Positions 1 to 13,920 of a stretch of 64,000 nt of DNA are shown piece by piece. The DNA comes from Elephas maximus indicus. Taxonomy: Eukaryota; Chordata; Mammalia; Proboscidea; Elephantidae. The position numbers and the translations under genes are program-made. The notes below the pieces were generated by a model that was not told the DNA's origin, did no database searches, and was given only the letters and a program-made list of their open reading frames with translations. The stretch lies in the NCBI RefSeq assembly GCF_024166365.1, contig NC_064834.1, positions 54,602,001 through 54,666,000 of the forward strand. Reading direction: 5' to 3'. How positions within the stretch are numbered: the first letter of the stretch is position 1; each line of letters starts with the position of its first letter.

Positions 1-663
<663 letters not shown>

Positions 664-702
664 TAATGCCCTCATCTTTCTCTCTGTACCTGCCAGTCAA
701 CC

Positions 703-1448
703 TTCATTATTTATTTTTTGAATTTTTAATTGAAGTATAACGTATACAAAAAAATCTATACAAAATGATAAGTATACACATCTCCATGAATTTTCACAAG
801 CAGAACACACCTGTGTAAACCGACACCCAGACCGAGAGACATAATATTACCAGCCCCCCACCCCCGGCACCCCTTCACACTCCCTTCTAGCCACTGTCCC
901 CCAGAAGTAACCACTATCGTGACTTCTAAGCAGAGAATAGTTTTGCCTGTTTTGAGAGCCTCATATAAATGGAATGACACAATACATATTATATTGAGTC
1001 TGGCTTCCTTCACTCAACATTATGCTGTGACATTCGTCTGTATTGTTGTGTGTGATTGTAATTCATTTAATCTCGTTGCTCTGTAGGATTCCGTTGTGTG
1101 ACTACACCACAAGCCATTTATTCTGTTCTTTTTATTGTTGGAGGATATTTGGGTAGTTTCCTGTTGGGGTTATTATGAATAGTGTAGCTATGAACATTGT
1201 TGTACGTCTTTTTGTAGACACGTGTGTGCATTTTTACTGGGCATAGACCTTGGGGTGGAATTGCTGGTCCTAAGGTGTGTCTACCTTCAGCTTCAGTGGA
1301 TACGGCCCAGCAGTTTTCCAAAGTGGTTGTACCAGTTTACATTCCCACCTGTACTGTATGAGAGTTCCCCTTGCTGTATATTCAACACTTGGTAATGTTG
1401 AGTCTTTTAAATGTTAACTATTCTGGAGGTTTAAATTTGCATATTCCT
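703..1448 (-). mobile_element. Ancient L1 fragment, antisense
   Basis: The stretch reads as the reverse strand of a mammalian L1 3' region: GAGTCTGGCTTCCTTCACTC, the 'TTTTCCAAAGTGGTTGTACC' block and the 'AACACTTGGTAATGTTGAGTC' region are typical antisense L1M sequence. It is diverged, with no long frame. The subfamily cannot be given by eye. Confidence 0.6.
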
Positions 1449-2224
1449 GAGGATAAACGAGGTTGTTACCATATATTTATTGCCTACAGCCAGCTCTTTT
1501 TATCCGGAAGGCTGGCCAGCTGAGTCACCCAGCTCAGGGTAGGTATGCCATGGAATATTTGACTAAGCTCCCTGAGCACAGGATCCTAAGATGCCAGCAA
1601 GCAGTGTGTGTCTTTGAAGGAGCACGAACACAGATCCCTGTTGTATGCTGTCTCATCTCTGGGACTGGGACTCGCATGGCCCTTTGCATTGCACACTTTA
1701 TGGTGTGCATTTGCTACCTTTCCAAAGCTGGAACTTGTCGGCAGGTAAACAGATGCTGGAATGCCACCTTGTGGCCAAAACACCAAATGACATGCCATGC
1801 TAGGAGAGGTTTTCTACAAACCTCAAATGTACAAATAGCCCATCCTAAAAAAACGCTGTCACTTCTGAAAACCAGTTTCTGAAGGGGGAGGGGATACCTC
1901 CAGACAAGTCCATTTTGTGACATCAGTCCTCATCTACTGCACCACACAACAGTCTCAGGCACCCAAGGATATTACAGTTAGAAAACCAGGGAAGTATCAA
2001 GAAAATTGTCAAATACTTCTAAACCTCCCCTGCCCTGGATGCCTATTCTTACCGTCGGTTGTGGTGCAGGTTCTGAGTCATGTGGGCACAGCAACCCTGC
2101 CAACTGCTGACTAACACCCAGCATGAACAGGGGCCTGTCTAACCGACTTCAGTGGTAGGCTTCTGTGTAAACTTGAAGGTGAGCTTCCTTTTTCACTGTT
2201 TAGTGAGAGAGACAGGATGATTCT

Positions 2225-2450
2225 TAAATAGGCAGGAGAAGACCTGGGCTGCAGCCTTAGCTCCTTCACATACGGGTTGTGTGACTTTGAGGAAGACCCT
2301 TGGTTTCTTCACTATTAAGAAGATACAAAATACTACTTCATGAGATTGTTAGTAGAATGTAGTCATGCTTGCCTAAGTGCTTCATCACCTTTCAAGCATA
2401 AAAGGAAATGTTGGTATAACAGTAAGGTGTTATAACGATGACTGTTGTTT
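2225..2450 (+). repeat. Diverged MIR-like SINE
   Basis: Order of features resembles MIR: 'GACCTGGGCTGCAGCC', then 'GTTGTGTGACTTTGAGGAAG', then a 'TTTCTTCACTATTAAGAAGA' core and 'ATGAGATTGTTAGTAG' 3' part. Strongly diverged, so only a probable call. Confidence 0.4.
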
Positions 2451-3539
2451 GGCAGCCAACCTCAGATTCCCCTCAGGTTAGCAGAACCAGATTTAGAAGG
2501 TGGCTTTAAAAAGAAAGCTAGAAGAGTAGTACGTTTTTATTTAGATTCTTGAAACCTAAATACTAGCCCAGTTCATATTGAAATATAGATTCATATAATG
2601 ACAGATCCCAGTCAGAAAAGGAACCAAAGAGCAGTCCTTCCGTATAGCAAGCCTGTGGGGCTGCAACAGGCTCACCTAGTTTGGAAATGCTAGGAAGGCA
2701 GGGAGTTTCATTGATAGCATCTTATTTATTACAAAGCCTAGCATTTTACTTGATTGTACAACCAGGATTTAGGGTTTTGCATATTCATTGAGAGATACAA
2801 TTAGTACATGAATCTCAAGGTAATGTTTTTATTCATTAATGTTAGTTGTATAGAGAAAACATACCAGAGGCATTTCTCCAGATCTGCCCAGAAAGTATGA
2901 CCAGTAGGACAGTGTTGGTGGGACTTTTCGGTCAGATGGAGCTTCAGGCTCCCTGTCTGAGTACGTAACGGTGGGGATGACTTTGGTCTACCATTCCCAG
3001 GAAATCTGTGTATGGCAGTCTGTATTTACTTTCTCTATTTTGAAATTTAAAAACGTTCCAAAGCAATTCAAAGTATTGGGTCAAAATATAAAGGGACTAA
3101 TTAAAAATGAATAACTAATTTCTTGCCACAGATGGGGACCTGTGCACTGAATGAGTATCGGAGTGCTGGCCCTGGTGGCTTGGGTTATACTCTTATGGCA
3201 GTTGGTGAATTGAGGTCCCCCTTCTATGTGGCTATTTGTGATTTAAGTCCTTAGGAAGAGCACATTTTAAGGAATAAGCCTCAGTTGCGTGCTTAAGAGA
3301 TTTCTAGGTTAGTAAGAAGCATGTGAACGGAGTGTATTCATCACAGGCCTTCCTGTAATTTATCTTCCTGGAAAGCAGCGCGTGTTTCCTTTTTGTTTAC
3401 ATAACATCATATAGGCCCTTGCGTTTCTGGAATTGAATGTGCATATTAGCGGAACAGGTGTTCACTCCCCTCTCCTGATGACAGAGATCTCCTCTCTTGC
3501 CTTTTGATACAGTCTCACCCTGTTTTTCTCCATTTTCAG

Positions 3540-3605
3540 TTCCTTTGTCCCTGTCTCGTACCTTTGTTGTCAGCAGAACAGAATTGTTAGCAGCAGGTTC
3601 TCCAG
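3540..3605 (+). CDS. CNNM2: CNNM2 66-nt cassette exon (22 residues)
   Basis: Exon between CATTTTCAG and GTAATT. With the G carried over from the previous exon it reads [17 protein letters not shown] and ends GSP plus one base. The length is a multiple of three and both ends have the same phase, so inclusion or skipping keeps the frame. Human CNNM2 has a known isoform lacking exactly this 22-residue segment, so alternative splicing is expected here. The donor GTAATT is weaker than the GTGAGT donor upstream, consistent with optional use. The segment is serine/threonine/arginine-rich and lies in the cytosolic C-terminal tail, outside the folded domains. Confidence 0.93.
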
Positions 3606-4624
3606 GTAATTCTGCATGTTTCCTTTTTCATAATTCTCCTAATTGCCTTGCCCTTGACTCCATAAAAGCCTGCTGGCCAGGCCTGCTCCCTTTATTTGGA
3701 CAAGGCCATTTTCAGTTTTCCTTTGAGCTCCAAAACCCCAGGGTTCTGTGGCTTAACAGTGAGCTATCCAGGAAAGCAGAAGCCCATTGCAGATGCAGAA
3801 AGAGTTTGGGAGGCTGGAAGGGAATTTTGGAGCATGAACAGTGATGAAAAATGGAGAGAGTGGTTCTGGAGTGGACCTTCAGTGTTCTCTGCCTATCTCG
3901 CCCCCACTGCTGGCCTGGAAGTTTCAGGACGGCAAAGGGGGGCTGCTGTTGGTCCTGGCTCTGACCTCTGCAGAGTTGTGGTGTTTGGAGTGTGCAGAGA
4001 CCCAGAGGACTCGCAAGTTCTGCGGAGCTCATTCTGCAGAGCACATTCAGCTGAAAGCCTAAAGCGCCACGAAGTTTTCTTGGAACGCAAGGAAAGTATC
4101 CCATCCACCCTCAGAGGCCCACACTCTTCCGGACTTTTTCTAACATCCGTGTGAATGGGTGCACGCGTTTCTGTGCTGGTCAGGCAGGTGGCCCTGACTT
4201 CTCCCTGATTCCCTCTCTTTGTTTTGAAATTAGTACTGTGCACATTCCTAACCAGCTGCTGATTATTTCCCGGCGGGAGGGTTTGGTCATGCCTAGCTAA
4301 TATGTCCAGCTGTTACAAAGAAAGAAAAAGGTTTAATCTGTCTTTAATTAAAAGTGCTGGACTTTCCTATTTGGTAGTACAATGTTTCTGTATTTATTTC
4401 GTTCTGCACAGCTTATATTTTTAAATCTGATTGATGAAATTTGCATTTCATAACCCAGTTTCAGCAGAACTCTAAAACGCTGATAAGTGAAGGAGGCAGT
4501 TCTTGTCTTAGAAAGAAGATAATGTTCCCTCAAATGTTTCCTTTTAAAAATTTCATCTTGCTTGGGGTAAGATATTATTCCTAGAGCTGTTTGAATCAGA
4601 CCAGCTGGCAGAATATATATGTAT

Positions 4625-4832
4625 GCACCTTGGTGGTGCAGTGATTAAGTGCTTGCCTGCTAACCAAAACGCTGGTAGTTCAAACCCAGCTAGCAGCTCC
4701 ATGGGAGAAAGCCCTGGCAGTCTGCTTCCATAAAGATTACAGCCTGCAAAACCCTGTGGGGCAGTTCTGCTCTGTCCTCTAGGGTTGTTGTGAGTTGGAA
4801 TCAACTTGACTGCACGTAAACAGCACAACAAC
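4625..4832 (+). mobile_element. AfroSINE, long form
   Basis: tRNA-like head (GGTGGTGCAGTGATTAAGTG, AGTTCAAACCC), then the internal block present only in the longer subfamily (GCAGTCTGCTTCCATAAAGA ... TACAGCC), then the shared tail GGGGCAGTTCTGCTCTGTCC and TTGGAATCAACTTGAC. It ends in ACAACA and runs into AT-rich repeats, so the duplication cannot be defined. Confidence 0.9.
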
Positions 4833-4915
4833 ATATATATACTTATGTATAAATAAATACACACATACATGCATATGTATATACACATATGTGTACGTAT
4901 ATGTGTGTGTGTATT
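4831..4915. repeat. AT/AC/GT microsatellite
   Basis: Alternating purine-pyrimidine tract: ATATATAT, ACACATAC, GTATATACAC, then TATGTGTGTGTGT. It probably grew from the 3' end of the SINE that precedes it. Confidence 0.85.
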
Positions 4916-6253
4916 TTATTGTCGCCACCCTATTTGATTTCATCTGCTGTGCATTTAAAATGTAACAAATGAGGAAGTAGACGGGCTTTCAGGTGAAGCT
5001 CGTGGAAGTGCTATTTGAGTTTTACCTTTTCTGTAGAACTGAGAGATGTCTTAGCTCTGCCCAGTCCATCTGACCCAGTAATAGAAAAACCCATTTTGTG
5101 GGGCCAGGGCCTCAGGGATACCTGGCCCTACAATAATAGGGTACCTAATAAATGGGGGTTGAACTAAACCAGTGATTTCCAGCCTATTTCAAAAGGTGCC
5201 TTGTGGTTCCAAGGGAGGAAGCTGGGAATGTTTCTTTATTGTATCTTTCTAGCTTACTAGCAAAAAGAAAGAACTTCTAGGCGGGATGGATAAACTAAGC
5301 CAAGACAAAAAGCAGAAAGAAAAAACCTCTGAGAAGGCAGAGGAGGTACCCAAATTGAAAGCTTTTTCGTCGTTGTTGTCATAAAACTTTGGCACTAAAC
5401 TTGGCGACCGAACACGATCTGCTGTGGGAGGAGGCCACTCAGTCTTTACTCCCCTTGGTGTGAATCTCATGCATTTGCATGTGTTGGATTGCAGAGGGCT
5501 GCCCCAGACCTCGATGGGCGGGCGGTTTGTGTGCTCTGGGCTATACAGACCGTGTTACCTTTCTAAAATTCAAAGCATTTCCGGCCCCCAAGGGTTTTAG
5601 ATAAAGGATGTGGACCTGTAGTATTCTCATTTTCATCATTATTATTGTTACTGAATTTGAGTCATGAACTGAAACCAAGGGCTTGTCAGAGAAAGGCCGA
5701 CCCGGCCACGTAAGTATCCTGAAGTGCAGGGTTGATGTCTCCAGGCCGTGGCTGATGCCAGGTGGATGGGCTGCTGGCGGAGGAGAAAGCCTGTCTCCCA
5801 AGAACAGAGGGCAGTAGGTGGAGAGGAGACTGACTGTGAGCCTGGGTCCCTAGGAAGACCAGAGAGATCGCCCCTTAATCCTCACAAGAGAAAATATCAG
5901 GAGAAATACTGCTTGAGGCCTCAGATACTTGCCTCCCAACACACAGGGCCTCATCAGTAAGCAGTGTCCTTTCGATGTTTTGTTTATATAACCTTTATAA
6001 ATTTTAACATGTGGAAGTAAATACCACTTCAAAGATATCTATAAAAATGATGATGGGGTTTGTGGCTACAGCCCAAGGGTACAGTGGGGTCCCATGTTTC
6101 AAAGAACTGATCAGTCTATCATCCTGGGTGAGGTTGTCATGGTATGGAAAGGCTTGGTTGTGAGGGTAGACTCATGGTGGAGGGGTTTGGGGTGAAGTCA
6201 AAAGAAAAGAAATAATATCAACGAGCCTCATTTATCAAGAACTTTTTTTTTTT

Positions 6254-6368
6254 ACTGGGTGTCACATGCTATGCAAAGCACTTTATACACTACCTCAGTT
6301 TTAATCTTCATCAAACCTTATGAGCTAAGTACTATTGTCCTCATTTTACAGATAAGGAATCTGTAACA
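6254..6368 (-). repeat. MIR fragment
   Basis: CACTTTATACACTACCTCAG followed by TTATGAGCTAAGTACTATTG and CATTTTACAGATAAGGAA is the reverse strand of the MIR core and 3' half. Confidence 0.6.
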
Positions 6369-7866
6369 GCATGGTTGGGTAGTCTGTTCAAAACTTCATT
6401 CTGCTAAATGGAAAACATCTAATAAACTATTAATTAGCCTGTTCTCTTAAAAGATAAAACAACAGCAACAAGAGGAACGGCTACTCTGAATTTAATTTAA
6501 AGTGACAATGGAAAATTGGTTCGTGACTTGAAAACTGGAGAGAGAATTGTGGCATGAAAATTTTAGGAGAATGTGAACTAGTGATCTGAGATTGTGGGAG
6601 GATTTGTCACGTTTTGCTCTGGGTGCTGTGTGTGAAGAGAGACATTTACCACATGGAGCCTAAGAGGAGGATCAGAATGGGATGAGGGGTTGGTAAAACA
6701 TGCGAGGGAAGAACAGCTGAAGTGTTCAGCCTGAAGAAGAAAGAGATTTAAGATAACCATCTTTACATCTTTAAGGGCTATTTCAAATAGCAGAGAAATA
6801 GAAGTTTCTCAGAAGAGCTCCGTAGAGTGGAGCTGAGATGGTCGTTGGAAGTTAGGCAGGTTTTGATTGGACATGATGGTAGACTTTCCAGTAGTTGAAG
6901 GGTAGGACCAGCTGAGGGCCAGCTCCTCTATGGAAGTATCTGTCAGGGACACATTGCAAAGAGGAGCCAACCATCAGATCAAGAATTGGTCTCTTCCAAT
7001 CTTGTGACATTATGTAGTTCAAGACCAGTTAATATTGGTGCAGTAGATTTGGTTGGAAAATAAAAAATGGAGGAGTCCTCGGCAACGAGGTGGGTTTTAT
7101 TTTTAATGAACTTTGTATTAGACGTGTTGTTCTCTTTAAGAGCACCAACATTAGACTCACCTGAATTTCCTTTCACCTTGTTTCAATGAAGGAGTGGTAT
7201 TAAAATCTCACTGAAGAAATCTCACAGCACCTAAGGTAACTTGATCAAACTTAAGGGGTTGGTGTCTTGTAGTGTTCTTGAAATCCTGAGGCATCCTCAG
7301 ACTGCCTGAGAGGGGGATTTTATTAGGGTCAAAGACAAAGATAATAGGTTTGGCTGGGGGGTATGGTGTGAGTAGACAGAAATATGTTGATTCTTTAAAA
7401 ACAGGTGGTGACTTATGAACATGCTCAAGAGCGCTTTGCTTTTGCTTCTGACAAAATAATGAAGTGCCGCCTTCTCATAGCCCATGTTTTGTATTAAGTA
7501 GCGTCTGTATCTTGGACCTTATCTCATCCTCGTGTGTGCATTGCCTAGCACTCAGCAATGTTCCTAACATCGATACGCAGCCACAGGTTCTGTGCTGTTA
7601 GAGACTCGGGAAGTTCCATGTCTGTTCCGACAAATAGGACCAAACAGCTGAAGTAAGTGTAGCCTGTCACTGAAGAGAAACTACGGCGCTGTAGGAAACC
7701 CTGTGCTGGAAACTGTATGACCAAGGCACCTGGGCTAAGTTAATTGGGCTTGTGCGTCAATTTCTGTTTTTCATTTGGAAAATAAAGAGCTGACTTTGTT
7801 AACTATAGCTACCTCACTTAAAAGGTTGTGGGTTTTTTTGTGTTTTTTTTCCCCCTTCCTTTCCAG

Positions 7867-8051
7867 GTGAAAATAAGTCACCTCCTCGCCCATGTGGCTT
7901 GAATCACTCAGACTCTCTCAGTCGAAGTGACCGGATTGATGCTATAACACCAACGCTGGGGAGCAGCAACAACCAGCTCAATTCTTCATTCCTTCAAGTC
8001 TACATCCCTGATTACTCAGTGCGAGCCCTTTCTGACCTTCAGTTTGTTAAG
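7867..8051 (+). CDS. CNNM2: CNNM2 coding exon, cytosolic C-terminal tail
   Basis: 185-nt exon between TTCCAG and GTAAGA. The first two bases complete the split codon (GGT, Gly); 61 full codons follow, from [10 protein letters not shown] to DLQFVK, ending in phase 0. The sequence is recognised as the human CNNM2 C-terminal tail, with a serine-rich [19 protein letters not shown] stretch and the conserved [19 protein letters not shown] segment. Confidence 0.95.
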
Positions 8052-8961
<910 letters not shown>

Positions 8962-11617
8962 CGGCGCCTGCCCGCCTGCCCAGTCCTCTCATCCCCATCC
9001 CGAGGCCCTGGGCTCAGTGGGCTCAGCCTTCTGTCTGACCATGACTACCATTAGTGTGAGCTTGTATGCCATCCTGCCTCCTGCAACATTCCAAGACCAA
9101 AGACTTTGTTCCCTTCCTGGAAGCAGCCGAGGAGGACAGTGAGGGGAAGAATGGAAAACAGAGATGTGAAACCAACGGCTAGGGCATGGCATTCAAGATT
9201 TGGGAGATGAACTTTCTCCACCAAAATAGAATCATGTTTATTTTTTCACCTGTACCTTCTATCGTTATTCACTCTCCTCCTTCCTTGATTTGCATGAAGT
9301 TCAAAATTGTTGCGATTTATTTTTTCAAGAGATCATGTTTTCTAAAAGTGTCTTTTGCAGAGTTTTAAGTCGTTCTGTCTGAACTCTGCTGTGATCCCAT
9401 GATGTGACCCTAATAGGATGGACTTGCCCCTCAAGTGGCCTTCCTTGGCCCCCCTCCAGGGCGGGGTGCCCTTCCTCTGTGCCCCAGTGGGCATGGCTGT
9501 CGAACCTGAAGGAGGAATGAAGAAAACCTTGTGAACCTACCAAGCCTGTCATTACTGGGGTGTCACCTGCAGAGGGACCTGCAGTCACCTCTCTGAGCTC
9601 AGTGTTTTCAGAATCTAATGTTATCTGTGCCCCTTTCCCTCAGGAAGCCTTGACGTTTGCTTGGGAATGTGGTGTTTGCTCCCATTCTAAGGAATTTTAT
9701 CACGAAAATGAATTTTAATGAATTTTAAACCCAGGGTTTATCATTGGCAAGAGTGGAGTTGACTCCATCCTGACATTCCTCCTGGGATCTCCGACCCAGC
9801 CGCCCTCCTCCCCCAACCTGTGCCCAGGCTTACAGAGCATCACCCAGCTCCCAGGGCCTTGCTCTTGTTACCCCAAATGCCAAATGGGAACTTTCCACAG
9901 GGCCTTTCAGTAAACGTGTGATGTGGAGTCGAAGCTCCTCCCTCCCCACTGGGACAGACGTAATTATCAGAACAGGAGTCGGACTTTCCAGCTGTGTTCT
10001 TTACTCTGGGCTGACCAGGCAGTCCTAGACCCATATTTTTAAAGGAGGGAACTTTGGGGACACCAGCCCCTGCCCCTCCTTCCAGGGAGCCAACAGTCCT
10101 TCTTTCCCTTTCTCCCTTCCCATGGGGCCCAGCGGTGGCTGTGTCCCCTGCCTGAGGGCCTCTGTGCCTCCTGCCTCAGATGCGGCCTACACCAGAGAGG
10201 CTGCCTGTACAGCCAGGGCCAGTTTGGCCCCAAACAGGGATTCAGAAACCAAATGTGTGTTGTGGCCATTTTATGTTGTCTCCGTCTTATTTTAATACCA
10301 AATTTATCATGTGTAGGGCGCTTAATGTCAGGAGGTATTCCTTCAGTGACCGAATTCTTGTACTAACCTGTCTGTTTTTGTCAGCCCAAGGGATGTGTAC
10401 ATTTTGTTGGCACTTTTCATACACTGAAATGAATCCATACTGACCACAGTTTTCATATAGAGTATCAGTACACACTGCGTCCAGTCACTGGCAACAAAGA
10501 TAGCGTTCTCTCCATTTGTTCTTACTGAATGAAGTGAAGCACTGGGGGTGAGCAGCAGTTCTCTTCTCCCCCTCCTCAGTGTAGGATGTCTGTTCACCCA
10601 GGTTGGTGGATTGAGCCTGGGCTTTGTGTGGGTAGGGAGCTGTGTTTGGAAAGAACAGAAGGCTGGACTGGCCTCCTGGTGAGCATTTTGATGGCTCCCG
10701 TGCCATAAGCATGCTTGGCTCAGTATTTCCTCTGGGACGTCAGTCCTGGAGTGTCTTCCTCTGAAGGTGCCATGTTCTTTAGTGAGGAAAGTATTGTATC
10801 ACCTGATAGTGGGGCATGGGGAGTGCCTTCTGAGGGAGCTGAGTGGCCTGCTGCTGGCATCCAACCTGCCACCATGAGGTGGAGCCCCCTGCCTTGTAGT
10901 TTGACATTAGTGGGACCCTGTGCCATGAGTATCCTCTTGTGAGCAGATCCATCCAAGTTAAAAGGTCTCGGTTTCTTAAGATGCACCTGGTGGAGCAGAG
11001 CCCTGGTGATGTAGGAACTGGAACTACCTGCAGGAGTGTGCAGAAGGGAGGTTTTCCTGTAACAGACGTGGGCCCTGACCGGGGCGGGGGCTTCTTCCCC
11101 AACAACATGCCACCCTCTCGGCCCGGGCCGTGCCTGCCTTCCCTGTGACCTGGGTGGAACCAGGCATGCCAAGCCGTGGCTCCTCTGATGCCCGAGAGCT
11201 GAGCCACCAGCTTCTTGAGGCCTGATTCTGCTCCTCCACACACAGCCCACCTCGGAGCTGCCTTCTGTGGTGGTGGCTCTGGAGCCAAGTTAATGTGTTT
11301 ATCTGTTTCAGAGCCCCACATCTCTTTACGATGCCTAAACAACTGGGAGTGGAGGGAGGATGCCAGCTTCTGCCTCCTTAATTTGGGAGAGAAATTGGTA
11401 ACTTCTTAATACTGTCTTACCTGCTCAATGTGGTGGCTACTTAGAAAGTACTCTTCTATAAAGGAGTTGGTGGGATGGCTCTGCCCAGGGGCTCCAGAGG
11501 ATGAATTTTATCGTTCTGAGTTTGTATTCCCTTTCTGTAAACTACTATTTACCTTTGATTATTCACGCTTTTCTATCGCAACAAGAAATCCAAAATAATT
11601 TGTTTGGTCTCTAAAGG

Positions 11618-11623
11618 AATAAA
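11618..11623 (+). terminator. CNNM2: Candidate proximal poly(A) signal of CNNM2
   Basis: AATAAA in GGAATAAAGG, about 2.66 kb after the stop. A SINE is inserted 53 bp further on, close to where a cleavage-region GU element would lie. Confidence 0.45.
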
Positions 11624-11676
11624 GGCTTACATTTGATTATAGTTATATCTGATTTGAGGAGAGCTCAAAGCCCTTC

Positions 11677-11840
11677 GGAAACCCTGGTGGTGCAGTGGTT
11701 AAGAGCCACAGTTGGTAACCAAAAGGTTGGCGGTTCAAATCCACCAGGTGCTCCTTTGAAGCCCTATGGGGCAGTTCTACTCTGTCCTATAGGGTCGCTA
11801 TAGGTTGAAATTGACTTGACGGTAATGGGTTTGGTTTTTG
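11677..11840 (+). mobile_element. AfroSINE in the CNNM2 3' UTR, 11-bp duplication
   Basis: Complete short-form copy starting GGAAACCCTGGTGGTGCAGT and ending in the GGGTTTGGTTTTTG tail. Flanks are identical CAAAGCCCTTC at 11666-11676 and 11841-11851. The exact duplication and low divergence point to a fairly recent insertion in the sense orientation of CNNM2. Confidence 0.95.
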
Positions 11841-13914
11841 CAAAGCCCTTCAGACAGCTGTGTCTGAGAGAACAGTTTCCTCTTCCCAGCCCTACTTCCC
11901 CCCTGGAAACTGACCTCTCAGGCTGTTGAGGGAGAAGTGCTGGCTCATGGCTTCTGTGGGGCAGTGGGGGAATTACTCTGGCTTAGAAGGCCTAATGCAG
12001 TTCACGTCTGTAAAGTAGGCGGGAGTCAGGCAGACAGAGAATGTCGAGTGGTTGAAATATCGATGTGTGATGCTCCTCTCCTTGGGCTGCTGTCTTTTTA
12101 GGCATGGAAGGGAGTAGGGGGCACCTGAAGCCCTGAACTCCTGAACCTGGGTGGAGCCCCCACTTTCTGACCTTTGGGCTCTGCCCTCCTCTACAGTGGC
12201 CTCTGTGGCCACTGTAGCCGTGGGCAGCTCTAAAGTTCCACCTGGAGCTGGTTCCTACTCTCCAAAGGTTCCCAGGACTCTGCCTCCTCAGTAAATGAGG
12301 GGGGCTTTGTCCATTTTCCCTCTGTTCCAGATTCATCAGGCAAGTCCAAAATCATAGATTTCAGCTGTTGGGAAAACAGAACCTTAAGATTTGTATGTGG
12401 ATATTGGGGTGCTAATCAAGTAGTTTAAACCTTGGTTCTTCACTGGTTTGGGTTGGAAAGGACACCACAATTAACCGTGTTAGTCCTGCCTCCTTGCCTC
12501 ACTTCCTGCAGAGCATTCCCTGCCGGGCAGGCCTGCTTGGCCTCCCTAGTTGGGAGGCAGTAGGACTTCTTGCCATTTTCTAATCTTATTTCAAGGAACT
12601 TTTTGTGAAAACGTTGAATGCAGAATTTCACACTAATACGGAACATTAACTGTGAATATACTTGCCTGTGCTATTCCATACAGTACCGGGCAACTAAAGG
12701 ACCAGCTTTTCCAAGTCTAAGGAGATAGTGATAGACACAAGTAGAATTTCATATCCCTAGGAAATGAAGCAACAGGAATTTGAGCAAAACAGGGACCATG
12801 GACTTCTGCCCTCAAATTCTGTCCTCAGGTTGAGGAGCAGAAAAGTAGGCCACTGGCTGATTGAGCCTGTGTCCTGACTGGTTAAAACAAACAGACCTTC
12901 TGAAGACCAGCCAGGGATCTGTGGCCGTCTTCATCTTTCCTGGTCCCAGAAAGTGAGATCTCTTGGGTGACCATGATCACGCCAGTGTTCCCCAGAGGGT
13001 GATCCCAAGCAGATGACTCCCCTGGGCTGGCACAAGAAGGTGCTCACCTTGTTCCCTGAGACCCCGGGCAAGAGAAGGCTGGCAAGGCTTGGCTTTGAGT
13101 ACTGCATTGCATGACCCAAGCCCCCTGGTGGTGTGGGTGGTGGGACATCTCCTCCGTCAGCTTTGGTCCCATTCTGGGCTCTGGATTAGTGGTGCTTCTC
13201 TTCAGCAAAGATATCTGGGTGAGCTGTAGGCTAACTCAGAACTAGGAGGGATTTAGAGAGTTGAATATGAAAGTGACTTGAGGAATTCAGAAAAAGTTTC
13301 CCTGATGTAATTTATCAGTGTGCAACCTACTCAGCGGATTTTTATACCTCAGGGCCATTTGCAAATCTTTTATCTTTTCATGTTTTTTTTGTGCTCAAGT
13401 GGGCTGACAGGAGAGATGAGTTCAGAGAATTCTAAGTTGAGGTTCATTTTTCTCCATTCAAGGGCAGGGGCCACTCCTCTGCCAAGCTTGCCAACATAAG
13501 GAGGGCTTTCATCTTTTTATTACTGTCCCTCAAGGCTGTGACGAACGGGCCTTCCCCTGCCACTTGCAAGCTTTCTGCCTGCAATGGGTGCTTGCTTGCT
13601 GGCTTCCCTTCTGCCTCCTCTTCCCTATCTGAAGGTTCATATTCCAGATTCCCTGGTCACCCCTAAGGTCAGGAGAAGGAGATGGCAGTTCACAGTAACT
13701 GCAAAGCCTGGAACAGCTTTCCTCCCATCATCTTGGGCTGAGGACTCTCTTTACTTTTTAGACCTCTGTGGTTGGCTCAGCTCTGGTAAGCTTTCTGTCT
13801 GTATGCTGGAGCCACTGACATCATCTCACTAGAATTGTTTTAAATATCTTTGGATGGGAAATACCAAGTTGTACTTGAACCAACATGGACAGACACAGGT
13901 TCTAGTGGCAAGAG

Positions 13915-13920
13915 AATAAA
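13915..13920 (+). terminator. CNNM2: Candidate poly(A) signal
   Basis: AATAAA in GAGAATAAAGC, followed within 30 bases by TTTGTATGC. Possible intermediate 3' end of CNNM2; not otherwise supported. Confidence 0.3.

Larger units (their letters stand above)
3606..7866 (+). other. CNNM2: CNNM2 intron, 4.3 kb
   Basis: Runs from GTAATT to the pyrimidine-rich acceptor TTTCCAG at 7860-7866. Contents: a long-form AfroSINE (4625-4832), an AT/AC/GT microsatellite directly after it, and a MIR fragment (about 6254-6368). Overlapping open frames at 3696-4243 on both strands are in a GC-richer stretch just after the cassette exon but match nothing I recognise. No other feature seen. Confidence 0.75.

Noticed and set aside
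1463..1882. 139-codon plus-strand frame in a CNNM2 intron
   Set aside because: No recognisable family, overlapped by opposing frames, and next to L1-derived sequence; best explained as chance.
3696..4243. Cluster of overlapping frames up to 152 codons on both strands
   Set aside because: Several mutually exclusive frames in a GC-richer intron stretch just after the cassette exon; none matches a known protein.
10720..11342. Minus-strand frames of 176 and 187 codons
   Set aside because: They lie antisense to the GC-rich CNNM2 3' UTR and overlap in two frames; low-complexity composition and no family match.
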